A DNA stretch of 64,000 bases from positions 62,001 to 126,000 of the forward strand of contig NZ_JAABOQ010000006.1 in NCBI RefSeq assembly GCF_010671565.1, read 5' to 3'. Under the pieces are notes generated by a model that worked only from the letters and a program-made list of their open reading frames with translations, had not been told where the DNA came from and did not search any database. The position numbers and the translations under genes were made by a program. Origin of the DNA: Spongiivirga citrea (GTDB taxonomy: Bacteria > Bacteroidota > Bacteroidia > Flavobacteriales > Flavobacteriaceae). Each line of letters opens with the position of its first letter. The first letter of the stretch is position 1. Positions 17,965 through 27,229 of the stretch are shown piece by piece.

Positions 17965-18346
17965 CTACCTATATTATTTACGTTAAGGTACAAATTATTG
18001 CAGAATAAAAAATTGAAAAGTTACACCTGAACAATGGGTGATACACAATTAAAAAAAGTAGTTTATTAACGAGATCTATCGATTATATGCTATTATTTCT
18101 TCACCCTTAATTTTTCCTACCAACCTTGGGCATTTTTTTAGCAACACATTATTATCGATTTCGATTCGAAAGATCAAATCAACAGATACCTTCCCTAAAA
18201 ACATTCACATTCTCAACAATGGAAGTCAACATAATCCCTAAACAAGTGGTTGCTAACTTATACTATGAATGTGCTTGATAACATCAAACCATTCGTCCAG
18301 AATGTAACTTTTACAATGTTACCACGAAATGTGGTTCAGTATCTAA
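17965..18346. other. 382-base gap between the two plain hcp genes
   Basis: No reading frame of convincing length or family was found on either strand. A short perfect stem ACCAC-GAAAT-GTGGT lies at 18321-18335, just downstream of the first hcp on its coding strand, without a following T tract. TGTAA-CTT-TTACA lies beside it at 18303-18315. These could form an mRNA-stabilising or attenuating structure after the first hcp. A promoter for the second hcp is expected near 17965-18010, but I see no clean TAnnTTTG there. Confidence 0.4.
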
Positions 18347-18733
18347 TTATACCCACTCATTTGTATGAGAACCATTACCTACTGCAATCTCTCTTGCAGA
18401 TACCGTAATGCGCTCAATCATTGGGTTTTTTCCTGTAGAATCGAAGTTTTCAACGTATTTTACAGCATATGCATCTGTAAAAACCAATTCCTTAGCAGTT
18501 GCTTCAGTGTCCCTTTTCAGGAATAAAATAGAGCCACTACGTAATTCAAAATTGTTAAACATCCAGTCAGAAAGACTAGTGTCTGCAGTTGATTCGACTT
18601 CGATGGTGATCATTCCGCCACGTGTTACAGAAGAAGGTCGTCCTGTGGCATCTGTTTCTTGGTGCAAACCGTAGTTACAGTTCAATACATTGTACTCGGC
18701 TCCACCGACTTTTAATTTTGCTTTAAAAGACAT
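18347..18733 (-). CDS. tssD: TssD/Hcp T6SS tube protein
   Basis: 128 residues. MSFKAKLKVGGAEYNVLNCNY, HQETDATGRPSSVTRGG and PMIERITVSAREIAVGNG are typical of the Bacteroidota TssD family. TssD polymerises into the inner tube of the type VI apparatus and is itself secreted. It stands alone, separated from the cargo operon by 382 bases and with its own upstream region of 300 bases, so it may be transcribed separately and more strongly. It is one of three Hcp paralogues within 10 kb. Confidence 0.93.
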   Translation of the reverse strand: MSFKAKLKVGGAEYNVLNCNYGLHQETDATGRPSSVTRGGMITIEVESTADTSLSDWMFNNFELRSGSILFLKRDTEATAKELVFTDAYAVKYVENFDSTGKNPMIERITVSAREIAVGNGSHTNEWV

Positions 18734-19033
18734 AATAAATAAATTTTAATAATTAATAAAAAACTATAAGTATGATAATAATGAATTTCAATATTATGCA
18801 GTTTTTTTAAAAAAACCAAATCTTATCGATTAAATTATAGTAAATAAGTATCAGTATTTGAGTAAGATACCCTACAACACTAGTTGCTCTAAGCATTTTG
18901 TAAAACTCAAATTTTTATTCGTTGTAAACAGCAAAAACAGCATTTTTCAGCTAAAACACCTTAACATCCCTTTAAGAAATACACCTTCTCAAATTGTTAA
19001 CTTTAGCCTTCTAAAACTAATTCAAAACCAAGA
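18734..19033. other. 300-base divergent intergenic region between hcp and the BNR protein gene
   Basis: AT-rich, without a credible gene. A perfect 16-base palindrome of seven T followed by seven A flanked by G and C lies at 18801-18816. On the forward side TAACTTTA at 18998-19005 is a near match to the -7 element TAnnTTTG and would serve the BNR-protein gene starting at 19034. On the hcp side a TTG about 20 bases upstream of TATAGTTT is only a weak promoter candidate. Confidence 0.35.
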
Positions 19034-22000
19034 ATGCGAAATTTACTAACCTTCCTTTTCATCTGCCTGACTTTAATCTCGTCCGCACAAGAAATCAACA
19101 CGAATTATCTTAAAAATTTAAAGCCTAGAAATATCGGTCCAGGTGGTATGAGCGGTCGTGTAACTGCTATTGATGTGGTGCACAATAACCCTGATGTTAT
19201 GTATGTTGGTACTGCTTCAGGTGGTCTATGGAAATCTACTAGCGGCGGAATTAAATGGAATCCCATATTTGATGGAGAGTTAACCGCTTCTATCGGTGCG
19301 GTGGCAATTCAACAATCTAACCCTTCTGTAATTTGGGTCGGAACTGGCGAAGGAAACCCTAGAAATAGCCTGAATGGCGGGTTTGGCATCTACAAATCAC
19401 TCGATGGAGGCAAAAGCTGGAAATCGATGGGATTAGAGCAAACTAGACATATTCACAGAGTTATCATTGATCCAACCGATCCTAACACCGTGTACGTTGG
19501 TGCCATCGGTTCTCCTTGGGGCGAGCATGCTGAACGTGGGGTTTTTAAAACTACGGATGGGGGTAAAACTTGGAATAAAATCTTATTCGCAAATAACAAA
19601 ACTGGTGTTGCCGATATGGTGATGGATCCAACCAATCCCAACAAGCTTATGGTGGCTATGTGGGAGCATAAGCGTGATCCTTGGTTTTTTAAATCTGGTG
19701 GAAAAGGAAGTGGGCTTCATATGACGCATGATGGGGGTAAAACTTGGAAAAAACTATCGGATAAAGATGGCCTACCAAAAGGTGAACTTGGTCGCATTGG
19801 TATTGCCATAGCACGAAACAAACCAAATGTAGTGTATGCTTTAGTAGAAGCGAAGAAAAATGCCCTATACAAAAGTATTGATGGCGGATTTAGATGGAAA
19901 AAGATCAATGATAAAAGTGATATCGGTAATCGACCTTTTTACTATTCAGAGATTTATGTAGATCCGCAAAATGAAAATAGAGTTTTCTCGATTTTCACTT
20001 ATGTCAACTCCTCTGAAGATGGTGGTAAAAACTTTAGCCAATTAATGCCTGCTTATGGTGTTGATAATGGTGTTCATCCCGATCACCATGCATGGTGGAT
20101 ACACCCTGAAAATGGGCAATTTATGATCGATGGGAATGATGGAGGAATGAACATTACAAAGGATGGCGGAAAGACCTGGCGCTTTATCGGAAACCTCCCG
20201 GTTGCTCAGTTTTACCATATAAATGTAGATAACGAATATCCGTATAACGTATATGGAGGAATGCAGGATAACGGAAGCTGGAGAGGGCCAGCATATGTTT
20301 GGAAAGCGCAAGGAATACGTAACTCATATTGGCAAGAAATCTCATTTGGCGATGGCTTTGATGTTGTGCCTGATAAAGATGATTCGCAGTATGGCTGGAG
20401 TATGAGTCAGCAAGGTTTTGTTAGCCGATATGATTGGAAAACAGGAAATAATTATAGTGTACGACCAACACATCCTGACCCAAAAGTAAAACTTCGTTTT
20501 AATTGGAATGCTGCTATTAATATTGATCCATTTGATAACAGTACGCTTTACTTCGGAAGTCAATTCGTTCATAAATCAACAGATAAAGGTCTGACTTGGA
20601 AAGTCATTTCTGAAGACCTAACAACCAATGATCCTGAAAAGTTGAAGCAAGGAGAAAGCGGTGGATTGACAATGGACGCAACTGGTGCGGAAAACCACTG
20701 TACTATTTTGGTAATCGAACCTTCAACTGTTGAAAAAGGAATGATGTGGGCTGGTACCGATGACGGTCGTGTGCACATCACTCAAAATGGCGGATCGACA
20801 TGGTCAGAGGTAACTAAAAGTATTAAAGGCTTGCCTAATGGAAGTTGGATCACTCAAATAAAAGCGTCGAACAAGAATAAAGGAGAAGCACTTTTAGTCG
20901 CCAATGATTATCGTCGTTTCAACTATACACCTTATGCCTACCGAACCAAAAATTATGGAAAGACATGGGAACGCATCGTTGATGGCAATGATGTGCAGAG
21001 TTATACGCTCTGTATTTTAGAAGACCCTATTAATCCAAATCTAATGTTTTTAGGAACTGATGATGGCTTATATGTGTCTTTCAATGCAGGCAATAAATGG
21101 ACTAAATGGGATAAAAAAGGTTTCCCAACTACTTCAGTTAAAGATCTAGTAATTCAAGAAAGAGAGCATGACCTTGTAATTGGCACTTTCGGTCGTGCCG
21201 CTTGGGTTCTTGATGACATCCGACCTTTGCGTGCTCTAGCCAAAGACCCTTCAATTCAGAATAAAAAACTACACCTATTTGAACCTCCTACTGCCTATCA
21301 AGCGGCTTATCAACAACCCACCGGAAGTCGATTTGGTGGTGATGCCTTATACAATGGTGAGAATAAAGCTGGAGGTGCACATATGACTTATTTTGTTCAG
21401 GTAGAGAAAAAGAAGAAGAAAAAAGAAGACGACAAAAAGAAAGATGAAGATGCCGATAAAGAAGAAGATGAAAAGAAAGTAAAATGGGATTCTATTAAGA
21501 TTAAAATTTATGATGGCGATCGTTTGATACGAACTTTAAAAAGAAAAACACCAGATAGTACCGGGATTCATAAGTCAAGATGGTTTATGAATGAAAAAGG
21601 CAGCGAACGACCTTCAAGAACCATACGCAAACGAAAGAATGAACCAGGAGGAGTCAGTGTTAAGCCAGGCACCTACAAAGTAGTAATGGAATACGGAGAT
21701 CAAACCTCATCACAAAATATTACTGTAAAGAGTGATCCTAGACTAGAAGTTTCGCAAAAAGCAATTAATGATGCGTATTCCTACGGAAAGCAGATTGAGA
21801 AGATGACACAAACAGCTGCCGATGCCGTAAAACAGCTAGTAGAAAGTAAAAATGCAGCAAATGAGTACAAAGCGAAGTTGACTAAAAAGGATAAGAAAAA
21901 GTTTAAAGCCGAAATTAAATCTTCAAAAGATATTGTTAAGGCAATCGATTCTGTAATTGCCGTTTATATCGGCAAAGTCGACAAACGCCAAGGTATTACT

Positions 22001-22240
22001 CGTAATCCTGAGGTAACAGTGATGCAACGTGTTTTTACAGCAAGTAGATATGTTAATTCTCGTCCAGAAGGCATTACTAGTACCGAGCAAACCTTGATTA
22101 AAAATGCGAAAGATGCATTACAAGATGCAATTCAAAAAACGAATACATTCTTTTCGGATAAGTGGAAAAACTATGAAGCTGAAATGAAAAAAATCGACCT
22201 TTCTCCATTTAAAGAAACCAAAACCTTCTCAGTAGAATAA
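19034..22240 (+). CDS. secreted VPS10/BNR-type beta-propeller protein
   Basis: 1068 residues. A signal peptide occupies residues 1-18 (ends SSAQ). At least eight Asp-box/BNR motifs follow (SLDGGKSWKS, TTDGGKTWNK, THDGGKTWKK, TKDGGKTWRF, TQNGGSTWSE and relatives), building a sortilin-like ten-bladed propeller over about residues 30-720. A very charged Lys/Glu/Asp linker follows near 795-820, then a beta domain and a C-terminal helical region (about 900-1060). The family is common in Bacteroidota and often called a glycosyl hydrolase by analogy, but no catalytic residues are established. It is followed by a strong terminator, so it is probably monocistronic. Confidence 0.85.
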   Translation: MRNLLTFLFICLTLISSAQEINTNYLKNLKPRNIGPGGMSGRVTAIDVVHNNPDVMYVGTASGGLWKSTSGGIKWNPIFDGELTASIGAVAIQQSNPSVIWVGTGEGNPRNSLNGGFGIYKSLDGGKSWKSMGLEQTRHIHRVIIDPTDPNTVYVGAIGSPWGEHAERGVFKTTDGGKTWNKILFANNKTGVADMVMDPTNPNKLMVAMWEHKRDPWFFKSGGKGSGLHMTHDGGKTWKKLSDKDGLPKGELGRIGIAIARNKPNVVYALVEAKKNALYKSIDGGFRWKKINDKSDIGNRPFYYSEIYVDPQNENRVFSIFTYVNSSEDGGKNFSQLMPAYGVDNGVHPDHHAWWIHPENGQFMIDGNDGGMNITKDGGKTWRFIGNLPVAQFYHINVDNEYPYNVYGGMQDNGSWRGPAYVWKAQGIRNSYWQEISFGDGFDVVPDKDDSQYGWSMSQQGFVSRYDWKTGNNYSVRPTHPDPKVKLRFNWNAAINIDPFDNSTLYFGSQFVHKSTDKGLTWKVISEDLTTNDPEKLKQGESGGLTMDATGAENHCTILVIEPSTVEKGMMWAGTDDGRVHITQNGGSTWSEVTKSIKGLPNGSWITQIKASNKNKGEALLVANDYRRFNYTPYAYRTKNYGKTWERIVDGNDVQSYTLCILEDPINPNLMFLGTDDGLYVSFNAGNKWTKWDKKGFPTTSVKDLVIQEREHDLVIGTFGRAAWVLDDIRPLRALAKDPSIQNKKLHLFEPPTAYQAAYQQPTGSRFGGDALYNGENKAGGAHMTYFVQVEKKKKKKEDDKKKDEDADKEEDEKKVKWDSIKIKIYDGDRLIRTLKRKTPDSTGIHKSRWFMNEKGSERPSRTIRKRKNEPGGVSVKPGTYKVVMEYGDQTSSQNITVKSDPRLEVSQKAINDAYSYGKQIEKMTQTAADAVKQLVESKNAANEYKAKLTKKDKKKFKAEIKSSKDIVKAIDSVIAVYIGKVDKRQGITRNPEVTVMQRVFTASRYVNSRPEGITSTEQTLIKNAKDALQDAIQKTNTFFSDKWKNYEAEMKKIDLSPFKETKTFSVE

Positions 22241-22262
22241 TTCCTTTTAATAAAATCAACCT

Positions 22263-22296
22263 GATGGCAATATATTTCTATATTGCCATCTTTTTT
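22263..22296 (+). terminator. rho-independent terminator after the BNR protein gene
   Basis: A perfect 12-bp stem (22263-22274 with 22279-22290), a TTTC loop and six T at 22291-22296, starting 23 bases after the stop codon. Confidence 0.9.
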
Positions 22297-22310
22297 AAAT
22301 AAGAAACTCG

Positions 22311-22997
22311 ATGAAAAAAGTATTAGTCGGTATTTTTCTAATAAGCATAACGCAAGCATTTTCTCAAAATACTGGTGAAGATGAACTTGGCGCATGGTAT
22401 ATGTATTTTGGTACTAATAAAGTATCAGATAAGTTAAGTATTCATAGTGAAGCGCAATTCCGTTTTTACGAAACCTTCGGGAACTTTAATCAGTTGTTAC
22501 TGCGTACTGGGCTTAACTATCATATTTCAGATAAAGCCATTGCGACATTAGGTTATGGTTATATTGGCACTGACGGAACGTTCGAAGAATTCCCTGGAGA
22601 AGAAGATTCAAAAGAACATCGAATTTTCCAGCAATTTATATTAAAAAACAAGGTCGGTAAGTTCGCTTTCGAGCATCGATATCGTATAGAACAGCGTTTT
22701 ATTGATTTTGGTAATAATATAAATGATACACAACATCGAGGCCGCTATCGCATACAAATCACTTATCCGTTAGATGACAAATGGTTTTTAAATGCCTATG
22801 ATGAAGTATTCATTAATTTTCAGGAGCCCATTTTTGGTCAAAACCGATTATACTTTGCACTAGGTCGTAAATTTAATAATGACGTGCAATTACAATTGGG
22901 CTATTTAAAAAATCATTTTACTGGCAGAAACTTCGATCGTCTTCAACTTGGTTTAATTTTTAATACCGATTTACGTAAGAAGACAAGTCCGCAATAA
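22311..22997 (+). CDS. DUF2490 outer-membrane beta-barrel protein
   Basis: 228 residues. A signal peptide covers about residues 1-19 (ends AFSQ). The mature part alternates polar and aromatic residues in strands such as LSIHSEAQFRFYETF, FNQLLLRTGLNYHI, and ends in a short barrel strand with LQLGLIFNTD. It contains the GAWYMYFG and FEHRYRIEQRFID segments of DUF2490. The family is an uncharacterised outer-membrane barrel. It is followed 31 bases later by an SLC13 transporter gene on the same strand, which raises the possibility that barrel and transporter handle the same anionic solute; this is inference only. Confidence 0.8.
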   Translation: MKKVLVGIFLISITQAFSQNTGEDELGAWYMYFGTNKVSDKLSIHSEAQFRFYETFGNFNQLLLRTGLNYHISDKAIATLGYGYIGTDGTFEEFPGEEDSKEHRIFQQFILKNKVGKFAFEHRYRIEQRFIDFGNNINDTQHRGRYRIQITYPLDDKWFLNAYDEVFINFQEPIFGQNRLYFALGRKFNNDVQLQLGYLKNHFTGRNFDRLQLGLIFNTDLRKKTSPQ

Positions 22998-23028
22998 GCT
23001 GTTTTGAATTTCCTATTTTAGTGCTTGT

Positions 23029-24468
23029 ATGAAAGCATTTCCTTTGTCGAAGCAAATTGGATTATTTGCAGGTCCTATTCTATTTTTTATACTGCTGGCT
23101 ATGCCGGAAATGGTCAATCCGATGGCTGACAAAGTATTAGCCGCAGCTGCATGGATGGTTACTTGGTGGATTACAGAAGCTGTTTCAATTTCAGTTACAG
23201 CGCTACTTCCTCTCGTTCTGTTCCCACTTAGTGGAATTATGGAAATTGGTGAGGTTTCTCAAAACTACGGACATCGTATTGTTTTTCTATTTTTTGGTGG
23301 CTTTATCATGGCATTGGCACTTGAAAAAGTGAATCTGCATAAACGCATTGCCCTGCATATAATTCGGCTCACAGGAACAAGTCCAAACCGAATTATTTTG
23401 GGATTTATGATAGCTACCGCAGTTTTAAGTATGTGGATTAGTAATACGGCAAGTACGCTAGTCATGTTACCTATTGCGCTTTCTGTAATTTCACTTTTGA
23501 TTAATGATGAAGATGGATTTACCGCAAACGATAAGAATTTTGCCTTAAGTATTATGCTTGGCATTGCTTTCGCAGCCAATGCTGGCGGCATCGCAACTAT
23601 TATAGGCACACCTCCTAATGCTGTTTTAGTTGGCTTTTTAGAGAAGGAATATCAAATTGACATCTCATTTTTAAATTGGTTGGTCATAGGTCTTCCTTTT
23701 TCAATTTTAATGATTAGTGCAACCTATTTTGTTGTTGTTAAGATTGTTTTTCCTAACCGACTTGGAAAATTTGAGGCATCAGGAGATGTAATCAATAAGG
23801 AAATTAAAAAACTTGGTAAAATATCATCTCAAGAGAAAAAGGTCATAGCTGTCTTTGTATTCGCCATTTTCATGTGGATTTTCCGTGGACTTTTAAATGC
23901 TCAATTTGATTTTCTGAATATTAATGATACGGAGATAGCCATGATTGCTGCGATTGCTTTATTTGTTATTCCGCAGAAATTAAAAAAAGGCGAGTTCATT
24001 TTGCAATGGAATGATACCGCTAAAATGGCATGGGGAATTCTCATTTTATTTGGTGGCGGACTGGCGCTAGCATCGGGTCTCAAAGAATCCGGAATCGTCG
24101 ATGCAATAGCAATTGGAATCGCCAGTAATACGGCTTGGGGAATTTCATTAATTGTGATTACGCTCATAGTAGTAGTTCTTTTCACTACAGAGTTGATTAG
24201 CAATGTCGCACTCGTAAACATCGCAGCTCCAGTTGTTGCAGGAATTGCCATCGGACTAGAAGTACCAATGCTTCATGTGTTAATACCTATAACAATTGCC
24301 TCTAGTTGTGCGTTTATGCTGCCCATGGCAACACCACCGAACGCGATCGTATTCGCCAGTGGTCATGTAAAAGTTTCTCAAATGGTGAAAGCAGGTTTTA
24401 TCTTAAACTGTCTTGGAGTCGGCTTATTGATTCTATTTTACAAATACATTATCCCATTAGTTTTTTAG
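23029..24468 (+). CDS. SLC13/DASS family sodium-anion symporter
   Basis: 479 residues with about twelve hydrophobic helices. The family signature is present twice: SNTASTLVMLPIALSV (near residue 140) and a second SNVALVNIAAPVVAG with NAIVFASGH in the C-terminal half, both contributing SNT-type Na+/carboxylate sites. Members import C4-dicarboxylates, citrate or sulfate with sodium; the exact substrate is not readable. Inner membrane. It lies just after a DUF2490 barrel gene. Confidence 0.88.
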   Translation: MKAFPLSKQIGLFAGPILFFILLAMPEMVNPMADKVLAAAAWMVTWWITEAVSISVTALLPLVLFPLSGIMEIGEVSQNYGHRIVFLFFGGFIMALALEKVNLHKRIALHIIRLTGTSPNRIILGFMIATAVLSMWISNTASTLVMLPIALSVISLLINDEDGFTANDKNFALSIMLGIAFAANAGGIATIIGTPPNAVLVGFLEKEYQIDISFLNWLVIGLPFSILMISATYFVVVKIVFPNRLGKFEASGDVINKEIKKLGKISSQEKKVIAVFVFAIFMWIFRGLLNAQFDFLNINDTEIAMIAAIALFVIPQKLKKGEFILQWNDTAKMAWGILILFGGGLALASGLKESGIVDAIAIGIASNTAWGISLIVITLIVVVLFTTELISNVALVNIAAPVVAGIAIGLEVPMLHVLIPITIASSCAFMLPMATPPNAIVFASGHVKVSQMVKAGFILNCLGVGLLILFYKYIIPLVF

Positions 24469-24538
24469 ACACCTGGAGATAGTCATTTAAGTGAAAGGGT
24501 TGTAACTTGTTATCGACTTATTCGAAAAACTATAACCA

Positions 24539-25750
24539 ATGCCACAACAAAAACTTCAGTTTCAAAATCAAGAAGGTTTTCAACTTTCAGGAAGATTAGA
24601 ATTACCTGCCAATCAACATCCCCATAACTACGTACTATTTGCACATTGCTTTACCTGTAATAAAAACCTTGCTGCTGTTAGAAACATAAGTCGGGCCTTA
24701 ACAAGTAAAGGTTTTGGCGTTTTTCGTTTTGATTTCACAGGCCTGGGTGAAAGCGAAGGTGACTTTGCGGATACCAATTTTTCTGGCAATGTGGGAGATC
24801 TTGTAGCAGCGGCTCATTTTTTAGAAAAGGAATATAAAGCTCCGAGCCTGTTAGTTGGGCATTCATTAGGTGGGGCAGCAGTACTATTTGCTGCGAGCCA
24901 GTTACCAAAAGTAAAAGCCGTTGCAACAATTGGTGCACCGTCCGATCCTGAACACGTAACGCACTTGTTAAAAAGTAGTATTGATGAGATTAATGCAAAT
25001 GGCAAAGCCATTGTAAACCTAAGTGGTCGTGATTTCACAATTAAAAAACAATTTGTTGATGACTTGCAAAGTAAATCACTAGCTGAGGCTGTCACCAATT
25101 TTAACAAAGCGTTGCTAGTGTTGCATTCCCCTCAAGACCTGACAGTAGGAATCAAGAATGCAGAACAAATTTATCATGCGGCAAAGCATCCAAAAAGCTT
25201 TGTAAGTCTTGACGGCGCCGATCACCTATTAATGAATAAAAAAGATTCCAATTATGCGGGAGAAGTTATCGCAGGATGGTCAGTGCGTTATCTCGATACC
25301 AGCGAGTCAAAAACCTTAAGCACATCTCATGAAGTAGTAGCTAGCTTAAATGCCGAAGATGGCTTTACAACGAATATGAAAGTGGGAAGTCATTTTATCA
25401 CAGCGGATGAACCAGAGTCAGTTGGAGGGAATAATTTTGGCCCAAACCCATATGAATTTGTTTCTGCTGGTTTATCGGCTTGTACAGCAATGACCATTCA
25501 AATGTACGTGAAGCGCAAAGGTTGGGATTTGCAAAATGTTGAAGTGCATACCAGTTACTCAAAACAGCATGCTTCAGACTGTGAAAACTGTGAACTAGAC
25601 GGTACGAAAATTGATGTTTTCGATCGTGGAATTAAGCTTACTGGTAATCTTGACGAGAAGCAGATAAAACGCATTTTGCAGATTGCCGATAAGTGTCCTG
25701 TACACAAGACATTGCATAGTGAAACAGAAGTGAGAACTACACTTATCTAA
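24539..25750 (+). CDS. bifunctional alpha/beta hydrolase-OsmC fusion protein
   Basis: 403 residues. Residues 1-255 form an alpha/beta hydrolase with the nucleophile elbow GHSLGG and the C-terminal GADHLLMNK His. Residues 270-403 are an OsmC/Ohr-like domain with GLSACTAMTIQMYVKRKGW and the second cysteine at KCPVHKTL, giving the peroxidatic pair used to reduce organic hydroperoxides. This fusion is a known family. The GCxxC-like CENCELD is an extra Cys cluster between them. Cytoplasmic. The last 4 bases overlap the convergent nosY gene. Confidence 0.88.
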   Translation: MPQQKLQFQNQEGFQLSGRLELPANQHPHNYVLFAHCFTCNKNLAAVRNISRALTSKGFGVFRFDFTGLGESEGDFADTNFSGNVGDLVAAAHFLEKEYKAPSLLVGHSLGGAAVLFAASQLPKVKAVATIGAPSDPEHVTHLLKSSIDEINANGKAIVNLSGRDFTIKKQFVDDLQSKSLAEAVTNFNKALLVLHSPQDLTVGIKNAEQIYHAAKHPKSFVSLDGADHLLMNKKDSNYAGEVIAGWSVRYLDTSESKTLSTSHEVVASLNAEDGFTTNMKVGSHFITADEPESVGGNNFGPNPYEFVSAGLSACTAMTIQMYVKRKGWDLQNVEVHTSYSKQHASDCENCELDGTKIDVFDRGIKLTGNLDEKQIKRILQIADKCPVHKTLHSETEVRTTLI

Positions 25751-26529
25751 AAGTCTTTTTTCTGAGATTTGATGATAAGTCTCCAAATTGGTATTAGTGC
25801 CCAAAGTATGAGCAATAACAGCGAAGTCATAAGGCCAAGGTTCGTTCCGAAAAAACCTTTAAAAACTGCTCCTGTATAACCAAGTAAAGCTGAGATATCA
25901 AGTTTTAATAAGATCAAGGTACGCGACAGATCGATCGGATTGAACATCGTGGCCGCAATTGAGAACGTATCTAGTGGATATTCTTCAAAAACGATTAATG
26001 ACATTAAAAAAAGTCCGTCGTAAATAACTGCCATAAATAACCATAACAATACCGCATAGCCAAATCCCTTTATCTTATTTTCATTTGAAATAGCTATGTT
26101 AAATGATAAGGCAGTGAAGATTATTGTTAAAAATGATCCTACTACCAAAAGCAACGAAAAATCGAAAATTGCAGTGCTTTTAAAAAGTCCGTATGACACA
26201 AATGGAATACCCAATCCTAGGACTAAACTAAGCAAAAGCGAACCTGATACACCAAGAAATTGCCCCATAAAAATAGATGAGCGTCTTATTGGCTGTGCCA
26301 ACAAAAGCTCGGTAAATTCTTTGCTATTATAGTAATACATGATGCCGAAAATTGTGCTAATTAAAGGCACCAATATGATAATTACATTCATTAATGTTAT
26401 AACAGCTTTTGATACATCATTATTTAAAAAAAGCAATACAAAACCCAGGATTAGATAGAATAAAAAATACACATAACTCCATCTGCTGCGCATTAAATCA
26501 AAAAAACTGTATTTAAAAATTTTAAACAT
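25747..26529 (-). CDS. nosY: NosY, ABC permease of nitrous oxide reductase maturation
   Basis: 260 residues with six predicted membrane helices (for example YVYFLFYLILGFVLLFL and MNVIIILVPLISTIFGIMYYY). The segment YYNSKEFTELLLAQPIRRSS is typical of NosY permeases. With NosF and NosD it forms the complex needed to mature the copper sites of NosZ. It overlaps nosF by 8 bases, which argues for a single transcript, and it is the last gene of the nos operon. Its end overlaps the convergent hydrolase-OsmC gene by 4 bases. Confidence 0.9.
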   Translation of the reverse strand: MFKIFKYSFFDLMRSRWSYVYFLFYLILGFVLLFLNNDVSKAVITLMNVIIILVPLISTIFGIMYYYNSKEFTELLLAQPIRRSSIFMGQFLGVSGSLLLSLVLGLGIPFVSYGLFKSTAIFDFSLLLVVGSFLTIIFTALSFNIAISNENKIKGFGYAVLLWLFMAVIYDGLFLMSLIVFEEYPLDTFSIAATMFNPIDLSRTLILLKLDISALLGYTGAVFKGFFGTNLGLMTSLLLLILWALIPIWRLIIKSQKKDF

Positions 26530-27229
26530 TTGTTCCTTTTGTTATTGCCGCCACAGCATGTTCTACGCTTGTTTGATTTGTTCGATTTTTTAGTTCATCT
26601 ATAGTACCATTAAAATGAATTGCGCCTTCTAAAAGGTAAATAACATTGTCGGCCACCTCCTCTACAAACTGCATAATATGAGAGGTTATCAATATTGTTT
26701 TTCCCTTTTTGCGCTCGTTGCTAATTAGTTTTTTTAGACTTATTAATGATAATGGGTCAAGACCGCTGGTTGGTTCGTCGAGTATTACCAATGGAGCATT
26801 GAACATAAAGGTTAAGACAATGTTCACCTTTTGTTTAGTTCCCCCTGAAAGTGTCGTTAATTTTTTATCTAGAAATGGTTCTAACTCAAAAAGTGAAATC
26901 AAGCTCTTATCATCACTTTCTTGTTGCCTGAGATCTTTAATCATTTTAATGAGCTCTCTTACTCGTAAATTCCCAGGAAAGTTTGCTATTTGCGGTAAGT
27001 ACTGAATTCGTTCACGGTACCTCCATTTTTTCTTAATAAGGCTTTCTTGAATTGATATACTTCCTTTATCAGGAATTACCATGCCTAAAATACTCTTGAT
27101 TAGGGTGGTCTTTCCTGATCCGTTAGGTCCTAAAACTGCAATAATTCCCGGCTTTTCAATTTCAAGATCAATGCCTCGAAGCACTTGATTTTTTCCAAAC
27201 TTTTTATGTAGTCTTTCTATTTTGATCAT
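26522..27229 (-). CDS. nosF: NosF, ABC ATPase of nitrous oxide reductase maturation
   Basis: 235 residues. Walker A GPNGSGKTT, the signature LSGGTKQK, Walker B LVILDEPTSGLD and the switch His ITSHIMQ are all present, so it should hydrolyse ATP. NosF energises NosY during assembly of the CuZ centre of NosZ. The start overlaps nosD by 4 bases and the end overlaps nosY by 8 bases. Generic ABC ATPases look similar; the neighbours make the nos assignment secure. Confidence 0.93.
   Translation of the reverse strand: MIKIERLHKKFGKNQVLRGIDLEIEKPGIIAVLGPNGSGKTTLIKSILGMVIPDKGSISIQESLIKKKWRYRERIQYLPQIANFPGNLRVRELIKMIKDLRQQESDDKSLISLFELEPFLDKKLTTLSGGTKQKVNIVLTFMFNAPLVILDEPTSGLDPLSLISLKKLISNERKKGKTILITSHIMQFVEEVADNVIYLLEGAIHFNGTIDELKNRTNQTSVEHAVAAITKGTNV

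Noticed and set aside
18801..18816. T7A7 palindrome upstream of hcp as a terminator or operator
   Set aside because: A pure T/A palindrome is likely by chance in such AT-rich DNA and forms no stable hairpin loop; kept only as a remark in the intergenic entry.
21400..21480. Lys/Glu/Asp-rich low-complexity tract in the BNR protein as a possible frameshift or repeat artefact
   Set aside because: The frame continues through it into a normal C-terminal domain; it looks like a flexible linker.
23265..24251. Two minus-strand frames of about 115 codons inside the SLC13 gene
   Set aside because: Hydrophobic composition mirrors the transporter helices; no start context, and the plus-strand protein has full family motifs.
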